From the NCBI GenBank assembly GCA_019695055.1, contig JAIBAT010000019.1, positions 62,001 to 126,000 on the forward strand: DNA of 64,000 bases, written 5' to 3'. Of this stretch, positions 47,184 to 58,000 are shown piece by piece. The translations under genes and the position numbers were made by a program. Below the pieces are notes generated by a model. It had not been told where the DNA came from. It made no database searches and worked only from the letters and a program-made list of their open reading frames with translations. Every line of letters begins with the position of its first letter. Position 1 is the stretch's first letter. Origin of the DNA: Candidatus Sumerlaeaceae bacterium (GTDB lineage: Bacteria; Sumerlaeota; Sumerlaeia; Sumerlaeales; Sumerlaeaceae).

Positions 47184-47405
47184 ATGAGAAAAACCTACAA
47201 CTTCACAGAAATGACATCGCGGAAGAATCCCTACGCTGCCCGCCTTACGCAACCTGTCACCATTCGCCTCGACCGCGCATCCGTGGCCTACTTCAAAGCC
47301 ATGGCCGCCGAAACTGGGTTGCCCTACCAGAACCTGATCAACCTCTACCTTCGCGATTGCGTCGCCGCCAAACGCAAGATCCGCACGGACTGGAAACCTC
47401 GTTAG
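47184..47405 (+). CDS. BrnA-family antitoxin without adjacent toxin
   Basis: This 73-residue protein contains KNPYAARLTQPVTIRLDRAS, then YFKAMAAETGLPYQNLINLY and LRDCVAAKRKI. This is the BrnA-like ribbon-helix-helix antitoxin pattern that binds DNA and neutralises a BrnT-type RNase. In a complete system the toxin gene usually lies just upstream, but here the upstream neighbour is DUF4253, 55 bases away, and the downstream one is a broken DUF4279 gene. It is therefore an orphan antitoxin, or one acting on a distant toxin. The ATG start is consistent with the family N-terminus. Confidence 0.82.
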   Translation: MRKTYNFTEMTSRKNPYAARLTQPVTIRLDRASVAYFKAMAAETGLPYQNLINLYLRDCVAAKRKIRTDWKPR

Positions 47406-47575
47406 AACGTGAAGTATCCGGATGAACTGGCGTAGCAAGCGTAGTTTGCCACGTCCCCGTCATGTCATTTCGCTATTTTCGCCCGAATCGTCAGCGCTAT
47501 GCTAGGGGCTTGACTCACGATATGTATTAATGATTGAAAGTATCGTCGCGGTCGTTTAGGCAACCACGAAGTATT

Positions 47576-48037
47576 ATGCGCATTCAAACACCATACGACG
47601 AAGATTATAAGACCTGCACTTATACCCATGCCTGGCTCCGGATCATGGACGATGAATTGGATCCCGACGAGGTTACGAGCCTGCTTCGAATCACTCCGAC
47701 ACGTATTCAGCGTAAAGGTTAACTGTGGCAAAAAAAAGAGGGGCGCACTTACAAAAAGTCTGGTTGGTTCCTGTCTACAGAAGGCATTCTTACAAGCCAT
47801 GATGCCCGTCATCACTTCGATTGGTTGCTCCACCGCGTCAGTGATAGGAAAGAGGAATTCCTCGCTCTTCATTCCCGAGGATATTTGATGGATGTGTGTT
47901 GTCGCTGGGATTCCAAAGCTGGTCACGGTGGGCCAACCCTGTCGCCCCATCAAATGCTCGGATTTGCGGATTTGGAACTGGAGGTCTGGTTTGATGTCTA
48001 CCTCAGTGAGATTAAGTTCCCTACCAAGGGGGTCTGA
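47576..48037 (+). pseudogene. DUF4279-like gene interrupted by one in-frame stop
   Basis: The frame from ATG 47576 encodes a DUF4279-like N-terminus (CTYTHAWLRIMDDELDPDEV, then LRITPTRIQRKG) and stops at TAA (47720-47722, codon 49). The same frame continues after the stop with LWQKKEGRTYKKSGWFLS and on to GGPTLSPHQMLGFADLELEV, ending at TGA 48035-48037. The parts before and after the stop join into one family-like protein of about 153 codons. A single change from GAA to TAA would explain it, since the family usually has KGE or KGD there. It is either a recent pseudogene or a sequencing error. DUF4279 proteins are often immunity-like. Confidence 0.8.
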
Positions 48038-48118
48038 TTTGGTCCCTGATTTGCTCTCTGGCCTGGGTTGGTCAGGTTTGGGGGCACGCCGCCGCTCCCG
48101 ATTCGCTTGTGACGTAAA

Positions 48119-49708
48119 TCAACTAACCGACAACTGAATCCAGTCAAACAGCAGCCATTGGTCATTTCGTTTTCGCAGGATGGCAAAATAACCTCCACCC
48201 CAAAGTTCGGCTCGCGCAAATCCGGTCTCTACGATTGCCTCTGTTTCCGTCAGGCAATGAATTTCAATTCCCCATCCACCTTGATGTGCCAAAAAACGGC
48301 CCGTAAACTCGACATGGCCTTTTTCATTGGTCCGGGCACGTTTCAATAGTAGCGGCGCGGTGCTATCGAAAAACGCTTGATCCAGCACCGCGTGAAGCAC
48401 GGGCAAGGCCGCCTTTACGTTGGCTTGTTCCACTTCTGTGCTTGCCGAATCGGCAAGCTTCAGAAATGCTTCGGCTGACCGGTGGGAAATATCTTCGCCG
48501 AACATGTTCAGGACGATACGGCAATTCACCCGTGTATCACCATCCGTCCTGGCTGCTGTGAGAAGCTGCCTCGCGTAGGGCAAAACGGCTCTATTCCCGT
48601 TGTCCGCTAACGCTCGCAGCATTGTTGGAAGGAACCAATGGCTCAGGAATCGACGATCCTTGTCTTTTACCCGCGATGCCAGTTTCTTGAGAAATACTTC
48701 ATCCCGCTCGGCCGATGGCACTGCTGCCAGAACCACCGCCAGGCTATTTTCAAAGTAATCCGTGGCAGTGGCAAACTCTTGCAGAATTTCAGGCTGAGCC
48801 TGTAAGCCAATCATTTTGAGGTGTTGTTCCGGGAGTCCATAACCGTGTTTGTAGGGTCTATCCCGAATCTGTGAAAGCAGCTCGTGAATTGTGCTAACCC
48901 CGGCCGTATCCCTCCGAAAACGACCGATGTGCCAGTTGTCGGACTCTTTCCAGGCGGACCCGCCGAATTGCAGAGCCAGCAAATTCATGAATTGGGGGGT
49001 GCTGACTGGCTTCGGAACGAGGAAGTCTGCGTAGAATGGCGTCGTTGGTGGACCATACATTTCTGTCTTGATGGGTATCCTTTCCAGAGCATCCAAACAT
49101 CGTCCTGCCCGCAATGCCATTCCCGACAAAAAATCAGCATCATAGTAGAAATCGATTCCCGAAGTCTTGTGCCAAAGCGTAAGAATTTGAGACGTCGAAT
49201 CAGCCCGTAGGAAGATTGGGGGCACGGAGGATTTGAAATTGCGGCGCATCCGCCCCTCCTCCTCCGTGTCAGCCCAGCACATTTCCAGGAAGTCGTCGTG
49301 CCGAATGGTATGGGCACCTCCAAAATCCTCTGCGGCCGACGCCAATCGCTGATCATAGGGGAGTGTCCACCAGGAAACGCGGGGAACCTCGTATTTCCGA
49401 TTGGGTGCCACCCAAAGAACGGCTGGGAGAGGCCACACCCGATAGCCAGGGAAATCATCCGTCAAAGCCTTCAGGAACTGGCCGGCGTTCATATCTTCCA
49501 GGCGCGATTGCGATTTGCTGGTTTCATCCGCACCAATCCAGACGGATTTCAGCATTTCAGTGCCGGTTGTCGTACGGGTTAGCGGAATCGGATGCTCAGA
49601 GATCCGCAGAAACTCGGCGTTACTAATTCGCACCGCAAGGGCGACAAGCGAAATGCAGACAGTTTGTGCTAACCTACGCATCAGACACAACAAGTGCGAA
49701 CCCTGCAT
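48119..49708 (-). CDS. Secreted hypothetical protein with no recognised family
   Basis: This 529-residue protein has a signal peptide (LAQTVCISLVALAVRISNA). The rest is mixed alpha/beta. The middle has HEAT-like helical pairs with aligned leucines (KDRRFLSHWFLPTMLRALAD, and ARQLLTAARTDGDTRVNCRI). The C-terminus ends in strand-rich sequence (WGIEIHCLTETEAIVETGFA). I do not recognise it. Base use seems less GC-rich than its neighbours, which could mean transfer; this is an impression only. A start at 49681 would drop nine residues and still give the signal peptide. It is transcribed away from the LarA-like operon. Confidence 0.7.
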   Translation of the reverse strand: MQGSHLLCLMRRLAQTVCISLVALAVRISNAEFLRISEHPIPLTRTTTGTEMLKSVWIGADETSKSQSRLEDMNAGQFLKALTDDFPGYRVWPLPAVLWVAPNRKYEVPRVSWWTLPYDQRLASAAEDFGGAHTIRHDDFLEMCWADTEEEGRMRRNFKSSVPPIFLRADSTSQILTLWHKTSGIDFYYDADFLSGMALRAGRCLDALERIPIKTEMYGPPTTPFYADFLVPKPVSTPQFMNLLALQFGGSAWKESDNWHIGRFRRDTAGVSTIHELLSQIRDRPYKHGYGLPEQHLKMIGLQAQPEILQEFATATDYFENSLAVVLAAVPSAERDEVFLKKLASRVKDKDRRFLSHWFLPTMLRALADNGNRAVLPYARQLLTAARTDGDTRVNCRIVLNMFGEDISHRSAEAFLKLADSASTEVEQANVKAALPVLHAVLDQAFFDSTAPLLLKRARTNEKGHVEFTGRFLAHQGGWGIEIHCLTETEAIVETGFARAELWGGGYFAILRKRNDQWLLFDWIQLSVS

Positions 49709-50287
49709 TAAGACGTCAAACGTTTCCTCAAATTCAAGGCAGCCCCATCGTGTTCGGTCGGGGAGAGATTATGGGTCTGTAAGGGGCTGCAAGGGGTCGT
49801 GGGGGAATAGACAAACACCTTTCGGTTGTGGCAGGCTGTTTTCCATCATGAGAACTTACCCCCAGAAATCCCCCCAAATCCCAGGGGCATCCAATGAATC
49901 CATCACCGGACCGAAGCCACTAAACCGGCCCGCCCGGTACCTCAGGGTTCTTTCCATGCATAAGTCGCACCCCAAGTCCTTTGTTACCAATACTCAAACC
50001 CAGTATAATACCCTCAAAATCGCCGCGAATACGGTAATTTCGCCCCAAAATCGCATCCCAACCCCAATCAATTCAACGCGCAACAGTCTCCTAATTCCGC
50101 GCATAATTTCCGGCCAAAAGTGCTTTGTAACCCCAATCCAATCAATCAGGAACGAACGATTAATTCAGGCCCACAAGAAAGCCCTAAAGGACACCACCAT
50201 CCCGCAACCAACATTCCCCAAAACCCACGAATCCCCTTCAGCAAATATAATTGCCGCCCAGGCATCCCTATGTACGGACTCCAACCC
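49709..50287. other. Long G-poor upstream region of the LarA-like operon
   Basis: This 579-base stretch holds the repeat copy at 49770-49822. From about 49850 it has a strikingly C- and A-rich, G-poor plus strand (ccccaatc recurs). That lowers stop codon frequency, so more than one frame is open. It contains no terminator, tRNA or clear riboswitch that I can see. Confidence 0.6.
49770..49822. repeat. Dispersed repeat, copy 2 (partner at 20537)
   Basis: The block tatgggtctgtaagg ... ggggaatag-caaac-ccttt matches copy 1 at roughly 39 of 53 positions, best in the first 14 bases and in the ggggaatag part. It is intergenic and upstream of the LarA-like operon. Confidence 0.55.
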
Positions 50288-50291
50288 ATGA
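49848..50291 (+). CDS. Possible 147-residue ORF overlapping the LarA-like start (ATGA); doubtful
   Basis: A frame from ATG 49848 stays open to TGA 50289-50291, which overlaps the LarA-like ATG in the tetranucleotide ATGA. The product would be rich in K, N, P, S, T and I with no recognisable domain or signal. Third codon positions seem less GC-rich than in neighbouring genes. The open frame may simply reflect the G-poor composition. I list it because the exact overlap with the next gene is suggestive, but a non-coding leader is more likely. Confidence 0.25.
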   Translation: MRTYPQKSPQIPGASNESITGPKPLNRPARYLRVLSMHKSHPKSFVTNTQTQYNTLKIAANTVISPQNRIPTPINSTRNSLLIPRIISGQKCFVTPIQSIRNERLIQAHKKALKDTTIPQPTFPKTHESPSANIIAAQASLCTDSNP

Positions 50292-51565
50292 AGACGATCA
50301 CTTTCCCCTACGGCACCACCGCCCTCGACGTTTCCCTGCCCGATTCCACCCAGGTGCTCCTCCCCAACACCAGCGAGCCCGCCGGTGGCGAACGCGCCAT
50401 TGTGCGCCGTGCCCTCGAGAACCCCATCAATTGCGCGGCGCTCTACGATCTCGCCAAAGGCCGCCGCTCTGCCATCATCCTGATTTCCTGCCGCACGCGT
50501 CGCACTGGCAGCCAGATCTTCGTCCCCGAGATGCTCGAGGTCCTCAACGCCGCGGGCATCCCCGACGACCGCATCCTCGTCTACACAGCCACGGGTACCC
50601 ACGACAACTACCGCCCCGAGGACGCCGAGCTACTCATCGGCCCCGACGCGGCGAAACGCCTGCGTATCATGGGCCATGATTGCCGCACTCCGGAAAAACT
50701 CGTGGAGGTGGGCACCACCTCCCGCGGAAACGTGGTTCGACTCAGCCGCACCTATCTGAACGCCGAACTCAAGATCGCCGCAGGGCGCGTCACCTACCAC
50801 TACTTCGCCGGATTCTCCGCGGGCCGCAAGTCCGTGCTTCCCGGCGTCAGCGCCTTCGAAACCATAATGTTCAACCACGCCATGGCGGTCATTCGCGACG
50901 GCGACATTCGCCTCAACCCGGAGGCCCGCAACGGGAACCTGAAGACGAACCCCATCCACCTCGACATGATCGAGGCGGCGAAGATGGCCCCACCGGATTT
51001 TGCATTTGCAACAATTGGCAACGCGCGCAACGAAATCACCCACGCCTTTGCGGGCGACATGGTCGAGGCCCACGGGCAGGCCACGACCCTTCTGGCGGAG
51101 CTTGACGGCCCCCGGCTCGACGCTCCCGCCGATCTCGCCGTCATCGGCTGTGGCGGCGCACCCTACGATGTGAACACTATCCAGGCCATTAAGGCTTTGT
51201 TAAATAATTACAAGGCTGTGCGCCCCGGCGGCGCCATCGTTTGGGCGGGGGAGTGTCCCGAGGGTTCCCCCGAATGGCTGCTCAAGGCCTGCGCCATCCC
51301 GGAGCTTGCCGAGTTGCAGCGCCAAATCGCCGCGAAGCAGGTCCGCCAGGCGCACAATCCACTCTGGATTCGCGGTGCCCGCGAGCACGCCAATGTCTTC
51401 ATGGTGACCACACTGCCGGATTCGGACGTTGCCGCCCTCGGCCTCCGCAAGGCCCCGACCATGCAGGCCGCCGTCGAGATGGCCGCCAAACTTTGCGGCG
51501 AACCCAAACGGGTCATCGCCATTCCCTATGCCAATCTCACCGTCGCCCGAATGGCGAACGCCTGA
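50288..51565 (+). CDS. LarA-family (DUF2088) nickel-pincer-type racemase/epimerase homologue
   Basis: This 425-residue protein matches LarA (lactate racemase) family sequences. The key residues line up with Lactiplantibacillus LarA at a constant offset of three: His105 in ATGTHDNY, His171 in YHYFAGFSAGRKS, Lys181 (the cofactor attachment lysine) and His197 in MFNHAM, against His108, His174, Lys184 and His200. LarA homologues racemise or epimerise 2-hydroxyacids, so a hydroxyacid or sugar acid is the likely substrate, not necessarily lactate. Cofactor genes larB, larC and larE are not in the window. ATG 50288 is chosen. The next gene starts 81 bases later. Confidence 0.85.
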   Translation: MKTITFPYGTTALDVSLPDSTQVLLPNTSEPAGGERAIVRRALENPINCAALYDLAKGRRSAIILISCRTRRTGSQIFVPEMLEVLNAAGIPDDRILVYTATGTHDNYRPEDAELLIGPDAAKRLRIMGHDCRTPEKLVEVGTTSRGNVVRLSRTYLNAELKIAAGRVTYHYFAGFSAGRKSVLPGVSAFETIMFNHAMAVIRDGDIRLNPEARNGNLKTNPIHLDMIEAAKMAPPDFAFATIGNARNEITHAFAGDMVEAHGQATTLLAELDGPRLDAPADLAVIGCGGAPYDVNTIQAIKALLNNYKAVRPGGAIVWAGECPEGSPEWLLKACAIPELAELQRQIAAKQVRQAHNPLWIRGAREHANVFMVTTLPDSDVAALGLRKAPTMQAAVEMAAKLCGEPKRVIAIPYANLTVARMANA

Positions 51566-51646
51566 GCGCCGAATACCTCGTGCCCGAAAGGTTACATGAC
51601 TCGATGTCCCCCGAAATCATTAAGGATCCTGCGATAGCAGCAGCTT

Positions 51647-53140
51647 ATGAGCAAACAAACTAACAAATTGAAACTCTCCTGCGTCCAGTGCGGACGCGAA
51701 TACCCCTGGTCCTTCGCGCCGCAGTGCGCCGACTGCAATGGCGCTCTGGTGGACGTGGACTACAACCTTGAGAACGCCCGCATCGGCACCGACGGGCCAC
51801 CCATGGTGCGCTACTTCGATTTCCTGCCCATAGCCTCCCGCGACAGCATCATCGACGGCGGCGAGGGGAATACGCCCTGCTTCCACGCCAAGGAGCTGGG
51901 TAAGGCGCTCGGGCTGAACAATCTGTACATCAAGAACGAAACCGCCAACCCCACCAGGACCACCAAGGACCGCCAGGGCAGCATGGCCGTGGCGACGTTC
52001 CGCGAGCTTGGCGTCACCAATTTCTGCACGTCCTCCACGGGCAATTCCTGCACGGCCCTCGCGCGCATCGTGTCGCGCTACCCGGATATGCAGATGAACA
52101 TTTTTGTGGGCGACGAATTTCTCCGGCGCCTCAACTGGGTTGGCGCGCCGAATGTGAAGGTGTTCTGGCTGAAGAACGGCACCTTTGTGGACGCCCAGAA
52201 CGCGGCCAAGTGGTACGCCGACCAGAACGGTTTTACCTCCGAGCGCGGATTCTTTTTCTTCGGCAAGCGCGAGGCGCTCAAGGTCGCCTACATGGAAGCC
52301 GTCGAGCAGATCCCCAAACCCATTGACCACTATTTTCAGGGCGCCAGCAGCGCCATGGGCATTTATTCGACCTACAAGGCTTCGCTACAGCTCCAGCAGA
52401 TTGGGCGCATCAAGAACCTGCCGAAGCTGGTGGGCGTGCAGGAGGAAACCTGCAACCCCATGGTGCGCTCCTGGGAAAAGGGCCTCGAAAAGATGGACCC
52501 GGCGGACGTTATTGCCCGCCCACGCGGCCTTTCCAAGGCCACGCTCCGCGGTAGCCCGATTAATGTTTATCACTACGTGGCGGCCGGCATCCGCCACTCA
52601 GGCGGCACCATTGTGGTTGCCGAGCAGGATGCCATGCGCGAGATGAGGGCGCTCGTGAAGGAAACTGAAGGGCTGGACATCTGCTACACGTCGTCCATGA
52701 CGGTTGTCGCCGCGAGGAAGCTGCGCCAGTCCGGCTGGCTGGATCCCGATGCAGTCATCATGCTGAACATCACGGGTGCGGACCGCAAGGGCGAGGCCTA
52801 CCCGGCCCCGGATTTTGTGGTCGAGAAGGACGGCGACGGTTGGGTCATGGAACCATATAACCCCGCCAGTGACCAGGGCATTTTGGAGCGCGTGCTCCGC
52901 ATCCTGGTGGACACCTCGAAGATGCCTGCTGGCACGGAACTCGACACCGAAACGCGACTTGTAAAGGGTGGCCTTGCGTTGGATTCCGTGGCCCTGCTTG
53001 AGTTCACACTGGCCCTGGAACAGGAATTCTCCATCGAGATCGCCGAGACGGAGCTGGTGAAGGAAAACTTTGAAACGATGGGCGCTGTTGCCGAGTTGAT
53101 CCGCCGCAAAATCAACAAGGCAGCAGTTGGTGGTCGTTGA
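51647..53140 (+). CDS. Threonine-synthase-like PLP enzyme fused to acyl carrier protein
   Basis: This 497-residue protein has an N-terminal zinc-ribbon-like CxxC pair (Cys12, Cys15, Cys27, Cys30). A threonine-synthase-fold PLP domain follows at about 60-400, with EGNTPCFH near 73 and the PLP lysine Lys107 in NPTRTTKDRQGS, then CTSSTGNSCTALARIVS. The C-terminus (about 415-497) is an acyl carrier protein: GLALDSVALLEFTLALEQEF with the phosphopantetheine serine near residue 447. Threonine-synthase relatives include cysteate synthase. The carrier domain suggests an amino acid product or substrate held as a thioester. It overlaps the AMP ligase gene by 11 bases. The exact reaction cannot be read. 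Confidence 0.85.
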   Translation: MSKQTNKLKLSCVQCGREYPWSFAPQCADCNGALVDVDYNLENARIGTDGPPMVRYFDFLPIASRDSIIDGGEGNTPCFHAKELGKALGLNNLYIKNETANPTRTTKDRQGSMAVATFRELGVTNFCTSSTGNSCTALARIVSRYPDMQMNIFVGDEFLRRLNWVGAPNVKVFWLKNGTFVDAQNAAKWYADQNGFTSERGFFFFGKREALKVAYMEAVEQIPKPIDHYFQGASSAMGIYSTYKASLQLQQIGRIKNLPKLVGVQEETCNPMVRSWEKGLEKMDPADVIARPRGLSKATLRGSPINVYHYVAAGIRHSGGTIVVAEQDAMREMRALVKETEGLDICYTSSMTVVAARKLRQSGWLDPDAVIMLNITGADRKGEAYPAPDFVVEKDGDGWVMEPYNPASDQGILERVLRILVDTSKMPAGTELDTETRLVKGGLALDSVALLEFTLALEQEFSIEIAETELVKENFETMGAVAELIRRKINKAAVGGR

Positions 53141-54487
53141 TGTAAACGCGCTGGCCGCCCGTTACGGCGGCCGGATTTGCATCCAGCATCCCGCGGGTAT
53201 TGTGGCCTATGCAGACCTCCCGCAAAAGGTAGCCTCTCGCGCGGCCGCATTTCGCGATGCGGGTGTTTCCGCCCGCGTCGTCTTGCCCTGTGTTTCAGAC
53301 ACGGAAACCCTTGTCAGCGCGCTGGCGCTTCTCGAACTTGGGTGCACCATCATTCCCATTTCAGCGGATTCGCCGGAGGCGGAACTGGGCAGCCTGGCCC
53401 AAAACTGCGCGGCACGCTGGATTGTCCGTTGTTCCACCGCAACCGCTGTGACCGGCGACGTTCCGACAGCCTCAACGCCGGAGGCGGCACTGGGGTTGCT
53501 TTCCAGCGGATCCACCGGCCGCCCCAAGCTGGTGCTTCGCAGCACGGATCACGTTCGCGCCGCGATGGATGTTTACATTCGCAGTGTGGCCCTGGCAGCG
53601 GAAGACAAAGTCATGGCTGTGGTTCCGCTGGAACACAGCTACGGTTTCGCCAACGTATTTTTGTCCTCATTGCAACAGGGCGCGACCATTGTGTTCCCGG
53701 GAACCGCCCACCCGCGCGCGGTCGTCGAGGCCGCCCGCCGCGACGGTGTTACGTTGTTTCCCGGAGCGCCGTTGTTTTTCGATCTGATGGCCAAGTTTGC
53801 AAAACCTGGGGACGCCGGCTTGCCCGGTGTTCGTGCCTGCATCTCCGTGGGAACGGCGCTCGCCACGCGCATCCACGCGGCTTTTACGGCGGCGTTCAAC
53901 GTTCCACTCTGGCAAAGCTACGGCGCCAGCGAGGCCGGCCCGGTTTGCGTGAACAAGACGGGTGAGCCCGACGGTGAGATGCTCGCCCTTGGCGAGCCAT
54001 GTGACGGTGTGGAAATACAGATTCTCGGCGAGGATGGAAACCCAGTGCCCGACGGCGCCGAAGGCGAGATTGTGGTAGTCTCTCCAGCCGTTGGCATTGG
54101 TTACGATGGTCCGACGGATGGCGCGAGTCGCATCGAACCGGGGCGCTTCTACACCGGCGACATCGGCTGCATGCGCAATGGCACTCTCTTCTTCCGAGGT
54201 CGTCGGAAGCTGCTGGTGGCAGCCGCCGGCAATAAGGTGGATCCACAGGAGGTGGAGAATGTCCTTCTTCTCCATCCCAAGATCGCGGATGCCGCCGTGG
54301 TGCCGCATCGCGAGGAGGACGGTCGTGAATTCGTGAAGGCCATCGTGGTGCTGCGCGAACCGGCGGAGGTTGTCGAGATTTCAGAGTTTTGCGCGTCGCG
54401 CCTCGCGGCATTCAAAATCCCGCGCGTCTTTGAATTCCGCGATTCGCTTCCGCGTAACACCCTCGGAAAACTCCAGAGGGAAAAACT

Positions 54488-54491
<4 letters not shown>
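53130..54491 (+). CDS. AMP-forming acyl/aryl ligase (ANL superfamily)
   Basis: This 453-residue enzyme has ANL core motifs: LLSSGSTGRPKLVL near residue 125 (P-loop-like), EHSYGFANVF, YGASEAGPV near 265, YTGDIG near 340, GRRKLLVAAAGNKVDPQEVE near 360 and a C-terminal PRNTLGKLQREKL with the catalytic lysine. It activates a carboxylic acid as adenylate and loads it on CoA or a carrier protein. The partner is probably the ACP domain of the upstream gene, which it overlaps. The start is GTG 53130, nine bases after AAGG; TTG 53127 is an alternative. It is shorter than typical acyl-CoA synthetases but complete. Confidence 0.88.
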
Positions 54492-57048
<2,557 letters not shown>

Positions 57049-57375
57049 ATGTTGAAGAAGCTCGTCGCTGGGTCACTCGCTGGAGTGATAATTCTTTCCC
57101 TCACTGGTTGCGATTCGGCAACCCAAAGCGCCCCCGGAAACACAACGATGTCAGGTGCAGCGGTTGGTGGACTAAGTGGTGCCGCCATCGGTGCCCTGGT
57201 GGACAAGAAGAATCCGGGTACGGGTGCACTAATCGGTGGTGCCGCTGGTGCCGTCGGTGGTGGCCTAATTGGCAATCAGATGGAAAAGAACCGTCAGAAT
57301 GCCCAATATCAGCAGCAGTCGGCGTATCAGCAGGGCTATCAGGACGCCCAAGCTCCGCCACCAAAGAAGTACTAA
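57049..57375 (+). CDS. Glycine-zipper lipoprotein
   Basis: This 108-residue protein has a lipoprotein signal peptide ending in LSLTGC, so the mature protein is lipidated on the cysteine and probably placed in the outer or inner membrane. It then has a glycine-zipper region (AAVGGLSGAAIGALVDKKNP and GALIGGAAGAVGGGLIGNQM) typical of small Gly-zipper lipoproteins that insert in or line membranes. The C-terminus is rich in glutamine and tyrosine. AAGGAG is six bases before ATG 57049. It ends at a strong terminator. Its lipidation would need the lnt product found in this window. Confidence 0.88.
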   Translation: MLKKLVAGSLAGVIILSLTGCDSATQSAPGNTTMSGAAVGGLSGAAIGALVDKKNPGTGALIGGAAGAVGGGLIGNQMEKNRQNAQYQQQSAYQQGYQDAQAPPPKKY

Positions 57376-57390
57376 TTCAGGGATTTTGCG

Positions 57391-57429
57391 AACGCGGCGA
57401 ACTTTCTGGTTCGCCGCGTTTTCTATTTT
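57391..57429 (+). terminator. Rho-independent terminator after the glycine-zipper gene
   Basis: AACGCGGCGAAC (57391-57402), loop TTTCTG, GTTCGCCGCGTT (57409-57420) form a perfect 12-bp stem followed by TTCTATTTT. It begins 16 bases after the stop. Confidence 0.93.
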
Positions 57430-57459
57430 GGAACACAAAAATTGATGGGAGACTGAACC

Positions 57460-57819
57460 ATGAAGCATCTTGCGTACATTGTTGCGTGCATTGTTGCCAT
57501 TGGGGCGCAGCCCCTTTTTGCCGACCAGGCAAAACCCGCGGATTCCAAGGCAACGGAAGTGAAATCGGCGGGGGCCAAGCCAACTGCTCCATCTGACTCC
57601 AAGACCACGGGTAGTGCTGAAAAGCCGAAGGCCGGCCCTGTCGCTGTCAATAACACCAAATGCCCGGTCAGTGGCGAACCCATTGGTTCCATGGGTGAGG
57701 GTGTGACCGTTACATACAAGAACCACGAAGTAAAGCTGTGCTGCGATGGCTGCACGAAGAAGTTCAACAAGGAGCCCGAGAAGTACCTCTCGAAAGCCAT
57801 GGAGAGCGCAAAGAAGTAA
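57460..57819 (+). CDS. Exported YHS/TRASH-like metal-binding protein
   Basis: This 119-residue exported protein has a signal peptide (1-21), a flexible Lys/Ala/Ser/Thr/Pro-rich region to about residue 62 and a C-terminal YHS/TRASH-like domain. That domain contains NTKCPVSGEPIG and YKNHEVKLCCDGCTKKFNKE. The three to four cysteines are set as in domains that bind copper, zinc or other soft metals. It could buffer or deliver a metal in the periplasm. GGGAG precedes ATG by nine bases. A terminator-like hairpin follows the stop, so it appears to be a single-gene unit. Confidence 0.85.
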   Translation: MKHLAYIVACIVAIGAQPLFADQAKPADSKATEVKSAGAKPTAPSDSKTTGSAEKPKAGPVAVNNTKCPVSGEPIGSMGEGVTVTYKNHEVKLCCDGCTKKFNKEPEKYLSKAMESAKK

Positions 57820-57846
57820 TTGGTTCTCAACAAATTGACGAATTAT

Positions 57847-57884
57847 GCCGGCTGGTTCTTCGGGATCAGCCGGCTTTGCTATTT
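57847..57884 (+). terminator. Probable terminator after the TRASH-domain gene
   Basis: GCCGGCTG (57847-57854) and CAGCCGGC (57867-57874) form a perfect 8-bp GC-rich stem, followed by TTTGCTATTT. The T-run is modest, so strength is uncertain. Confidence 0.7.
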
Positions 57885-58000
57885 GGGGTAAGGCTTCGCC
57901 TGAAGTTTGGACTTGGATAGTGAGTGTGGCAACGCCTGAATCCGATCCTGCGTGGCAGCCTATATTAAATCAGTCGGAAAATCCTAGAACCCTGCGTGAA

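Noticed and set aside
47720..47722. Recoded stop (selenocysteine or pyrrolysine) in the DUF4279-like gene
   Set aside because: The codon is TAA, which is not used for either amino acid; a point mutation is simpler.
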